This document shows positions 15,798 to 17,432 of a DNA stretch of 17,432 bases, in pieces. The first letter of the stretch is position 1, and each line of letters begins with the position of its first letter. This DNA comes from Thermoleophilia bacterium (GTDB taxonomy: Bacteria; Actinomycetota; Thermoleophilia; RBG-16-64-13). Location of the stretch: NCBI GenBank assembly GCA_016929985.1, contig JAFGIH010000325.1:1-17432 (forward strand), given 5' to 3'. Below the pieces are notes generated by a model. It searched no databases and was not told the DNA's origin. It saw only the letters and a list, made by a program, of their open reading frames with translations. Both the position numbers and the translations under genes were made by a program.

Positions 15798-16712
15798 ATG
15801 AAGCGTCCGGCCGAAGGCCAGATACACGAGCTGATCAGCGCTGTCGCGATAGTCGACTACCCTGCGTACCTCGTCCGGGGCCGCGACAAGACCCTCATGA
15901 TCGACTCGGGCATCAATCACCTGGGGCCGCTCTACCTGAAGTCGGTCAAAGCCGCCTGCGGCCACACCGGGCGGCCCGACTACCTCTTTCTCACCCACTC
16001 GCACTACGACCACGTGGGGTCAGCAGACTACCTCAAGCGCCACCTGCCCGGCCTGCAACTCGGTGCGCACGAGCGAGTAGCGGTTCTGGCGCGAAAGCAA
16101 TCGGCGCTCGACCTCATGAACCGCCTCAGCGCGAGCCATGACGAGCTACTCGCCTACAACCCGGCCGGCGAAGACGTCACGCTGCACCCCTTCGACATCG
16201 ACATGCAGTTGAACCACGGCGACACGATCGACCTGGGCGGACTCACGTGCGCGGTCTACGAGACGCCGGGGCACACCCGAGACTCGCTATCCTTCTACCT
16301 GCCAGAAATCAAGGCCCTCTTCCCGGGCGACGCCTGCGGCGTACTGCGGATCGGCGACGGCGACCCCCTGCAGGTGGAGTTCGTCGCTTCGTACGCAGAC
16401 TACGTCGAGTCGCTCAAGTTCATGGCCACCCTCGACCCAGAGATCATCTGCCTCGCGCACAACTGGGTTCTGACCGGCAGGGACGCGAGGGACTTTCTTC
16501 AGCACTCCCTGGCCGAGACCTACAACTACCGCGCGATGATCGAGGAGTATCTGGACGCGGCGGACGGCGATGTAGAGCACACGATCGAGGCTATGGCACA
16601 AGCCGGATATGCCGGCAACGGGCTGGCGCTCGACCCGACTCCCGCGCAGATGACCAACCTCAGCGCCCAGATCAGGCACATAGCGGAGGTACGGAGGCGC
16701 GGCGGTATCTGA
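15798..16712 (+). CDS. Metallo-beta-lactamase-fold hydrolase
   Basis: The 304-residue protein has the full metal-binding set of the metallo-beta-lactamase fold: THSHYDH (H67, H69, D71, H72), PGHT (H159), PGDA (D178) and LAHNW (H221). That pattern serves a dinuclear zinc or iron centre. The N-terminus (AYLVRGRDKTLMIDSGI) fits the glyoxalase II-like hydrolase branch. No signal peptide is present, so it is cytoplasmic, and there is no rubredoxin, flavodoxin or beta-CASP domain. The substrate cannot be named from sequence; thioesters, lactones and phosphoesters are all used by the family. The ATG at 15798 is supported by AGAAAGGA 7 bases before it. The stop shares a TGATCA with the stop of the convergent GlsB-type gene. 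Confidence 0.88.
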   Translation: MKRPAEGQIHELISAVAIVDYPAYLVRGRDKTLMIDSGINHLGPLYLKSVKAACGHTGRPDYLFLTHSHYDHVGSADYLKRHLPGLQLGAHERVAVLARKQSALDLMNRLSASHDELLAYNPAGEDVTLHPFDIDMQLNHGDTIDLGGLTCAVYETPGHTRDSLSFYLPEIKALFPGDACGVLRIGDGDPLQVEFVASYADYVESLKFMATLDPEIICLAHNWVLTGRDARDFLQHSLAETYNYRAMIEEYLDAADGDVEHTIEAMAQAGYAGNGLALDPTPAQMTNLSAQIRHIAEVRRRGGI

Positions 16713-16994
16713 TCAGAGGCGCCGGCGCGTTCTCCGCAAGACGAAAGTGCCAATGCCCAGAAGGATCACCGCTCCCACTATGGCTCCCAGGATGCCGCCC
16801 AGATCGAAGATGTCGTCATCGCCTATGCCGAACCCCTTCGTGAAGAGCAGCCAGCCGAGATAGGCGCCCGCAAGGCCCAGCACCAGGGTGATGAGCCACG
16901 AAACGGGACCGCCCTTACCTTGAAAAACGTCTCGCGGCACCAGCAGCCGCGCGACCGCCCCTGCTACCAGGCCCAAAATGATCGCCCCAACCAT
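16713..16994 (-). CDS. GlsB/YeaQ/YmgE family stress-response membrane protein
   Basis: The 93-residue protein belongs to the transglycosylase-associated (GlsB/YeaQ/YmgE) family of small membrane proteins, which are often induced by general stress; their molecular role is unclear. Three hydrophobic segments are visible: residues 3-19 (GAIILGLVAGAVARLL), 32-50 with GLAGAYLGWLL, and 65-86 (GGILGAIVGAVILLGIGTFV). The family signature G-x-x-A-G-x-x-A-R-x-L is in the first. The tail RRTRRRL is strongly basic. ATG 16994 is fixed by AAGGAGG 4 bases before it; a longer in-frame extension to 17318 lacks such support and would cover the promoter and the DUF4177 gene on the other strand. Confidence 0.92.
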   Translation of the reverse strand: MVGAIILGLVAGAVARLLVPRDVFQGKGGPVSWLITLVLGLAGAYLGWLLFTKGFGIGDDDIFDLGGILGAIVGAVILLGIGTFVLRRTRRRL

Positions 16995-17052
16995 GCCGCC
17001 TCCTTGCCGAGATCGACCTACCGGACGCCCTCTGTCAGGCCACCGTCCGCAA

Positions 17053-17058
17053 GTGTAG
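17053..17058 (-). promoter_or_regulatory. Candidate -10 box of the GlsB-type gene
   Basis: TACACT on the minus strand is the best -10-like element in the 187-base divergent gap (16995-17181). It predicts a leader of about 50 bases. The -35 region (GTGTTG, 16 bases upstream) is a poor match, so a stress or alternative sigma factor would also be possible. Confidence 0.35.
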
Positions 17059-17112
17059 CAGCCGCGAACGCAGCAACACCCCAAGCCATCTGGCGCCGCG
17101 GGCGGCGTTGGT

Positions 17113-17130
17113 TGTAGTGTGAACACCACA
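17113..17130. promoter_or_regulatory. Operator-like imperfect palindrome
   Basis: TGTAGTGT-GA-ACACCACA is an 18-base inverted repeat with one mismatched pair. It lies in the divergent gap between the GlsB-type and DUF4177 genes, about 50 bases before GTG 17182. Its size fits a dimeric repressor site. No regulator gene is adjacent. Confidence 0.3.
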
Positions 17131-17181
17131 TGAGTATCCGCGAGACTCAGCAAACAACCTCGTCGGGAAGGGGAACGGTCG

Positions 17182-17349
17182 GTGACCGAAAAGAAGTGGG
17201 AGTACAAGGTCATACTGTGGAGTTCCTGGGACAGGGCGATGCTGGAGCAGACCCTGAACGATCTGGGCAGCCAGGGCTGGGAAGTCACCGCGACCATGGA
17301 GGAGACTCTGGTGCTCAAGCGGCCCTACTGTGACCAGGCGGCTGACTAG
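17182..17349 (+). CDS. DUF4177-type small protein
   Basis: This 55-residue reading frame starts with GTG and reads VTEKKWEYKVILWSS, then a helix LEQTLNDLGSQGWEV and a closing strand ETLVLKRP. That is the DUF4177 pattern: K-W-E-Y-K-V, then L-N-x-L-G-x-x-G-W-E, then L-x-L-K-R. These are small beta-alpha-beta proteins of unknown function. AAGGGG ends 8 bases before the GTG, an acceptable ribosome binding site. The length is normal for the family and the C-terminus extends a few residues past the conserved KR. The gene ends one base before the apparent edge of an insertion sequence, so its natural downstream context has been replaced. Confidence 0.8.
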   Translation: MTEKKWEYKVILWSSWDRAMLEQTLNDLGSQGWEVTATMEETLVLKRPYCDQAAD

Positions 17350-17350
17350 C

Positions 17351-17432
17351 TGTAATGCCCTCACACCTTGTTGACAAGGAACGTCCAGGGTGAGGCGCCG
17401 TTCAGTGCGGTATGGGGTCGCTCCTCATTGTA
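17351..17432 (-). mobile_element. End of an insertion sequence (runs off the right end)
   Basis: The element is inferred from the transposase tail at 17361-17432. Ten bases beyond the transposase stop the sequence reads TGTAATGCCCTCACACC from 17351, and TGT...ACA ends are common in IS3/IS481-type elements. I therefore place the edge at 17351. The other end and the target duplication are outside the window. Confidence 0.45.
17361..17432 (-). CDS. DDE (IS3/IS481-type) transposase, last 23 residues
   Basis: The frame enters from the right end and reads YNEERPHTALNGASPWTF before ending in LVNKV and a TGA. The Y-N-x-x-R-P-H-x-A-L-x-x-x-S/T-P pattern is the hallmark C-terminus of integrase-core transposases of the IS3 and IS481 families. 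The catalytic DDE residues lie outside the window, so activity cannot be judged. The stop is 10 bases from the presumed end of the element, as is usual for compact insertion sequences. Confidence 0.65.
   Translation of the reverse strand, partial: YNEERPHTALNGASPWTFLVNKV

Noticed and set aside
16995..17318. N-terminal extension of the GlsB-type protein
   Set aside because: The extension is cysteine/arginine-rich and unlike the family, would remove the strong AAGGAGG-supported start at 16994, and lies opposite the DUF4177 gene.
17359..17395. Stem-loop CCTCAC...GTGAGG with inner CCTTGTTGACAAGG, looking like a terminator for the DUF4177 gene
   Set aside because: There is no T-run, and the sequence is explained as the end of the insertion sequence and the last codons of its transposase. 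TTGACA here also resembles a -35 box but has no -10 at the right distance.
1..17432. Prophage, CRISPR array or tRNA gene
   Set aside because: I found no regularly spaced repeats, no phage structural or integrase genes and no cloverleaf-forming sequence on either strand by eye; the only mobile sign is the transposase tail at the right end.

Overview
The window is a GC-rich bacterial chromosomal segment, densely packed and with several GTG starts. Two genes have no Shine-Dalgarno sequence but carry a TANNNT box 6-7 bases before the start, as in leaderless transcripts. This, the monoderm-type lipoprotein and the gene content (DUF4126, EcsC, DUF4332, PilB, GlsB) suggest a high-GC, probably deep-branching actinobacterial lineage. 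There is no rRNA or universal marker, so the taxonomy is inference. I see no tRNA, rRNA or CRISPR array, and no gap above 300 bases without a gene.

Left edge (1-1642): the start of a flavodoxin-like gene runs off the left end, divergent from a two-gene unit encoding a DUF4126 membrane protein and an EcsC-family protein. The EcsC tail overlaps the tail of the next, convergent gene by 11 bases.

Nuclease block (1632-7891, minus strand): in transcription order this is a DUF2779 protein with two nuclease-like domains (Cas4/RecB-like PD-(D/E)XK plus DEDD exonuclease-like), an orphan HsdR-like restriction subunit, and RmuC, which starts 12 bases after the HsdR stop. The HsdR-like protein is intact and keeps its nuclease triad (D145, E159, K161). 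Its two main ATPase motifs are altered: GSGKG instead of GSGKS/T, and VEAH instead of DEAH. No hsdM or hsdS is present. This is the best candidate for an undescribed DNA-processing or defence system.

Middle block (7957-13926, minus strand): DUF4332 helix-hairpin-helix protein, endonuclease V, a 1383-residue secreted alpha-2-macroglobulin/complement-type lipoprotein, and a GyrI-like ligand-binding protein. The macroglobulin resembles animal C3/TEP proteins: GCGEQNM thioester, a histidine 114 residues later at the position of the C3 catalytic histidine, and an animal-type receptor-binding domain.

Right block (14024-17432): a PilB/GspE-type pilus ATPase is divergent from a metallo-beta-lactamase-fold hydrolase, which meets a GlsB-type membrane protein gene tail to tail within one TGATCA. 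A 55-residue DUF4177-type protein follows, and then the end of an insertion sequence, seen as the last 23 residues of a DDE transposase that runs off the right end.
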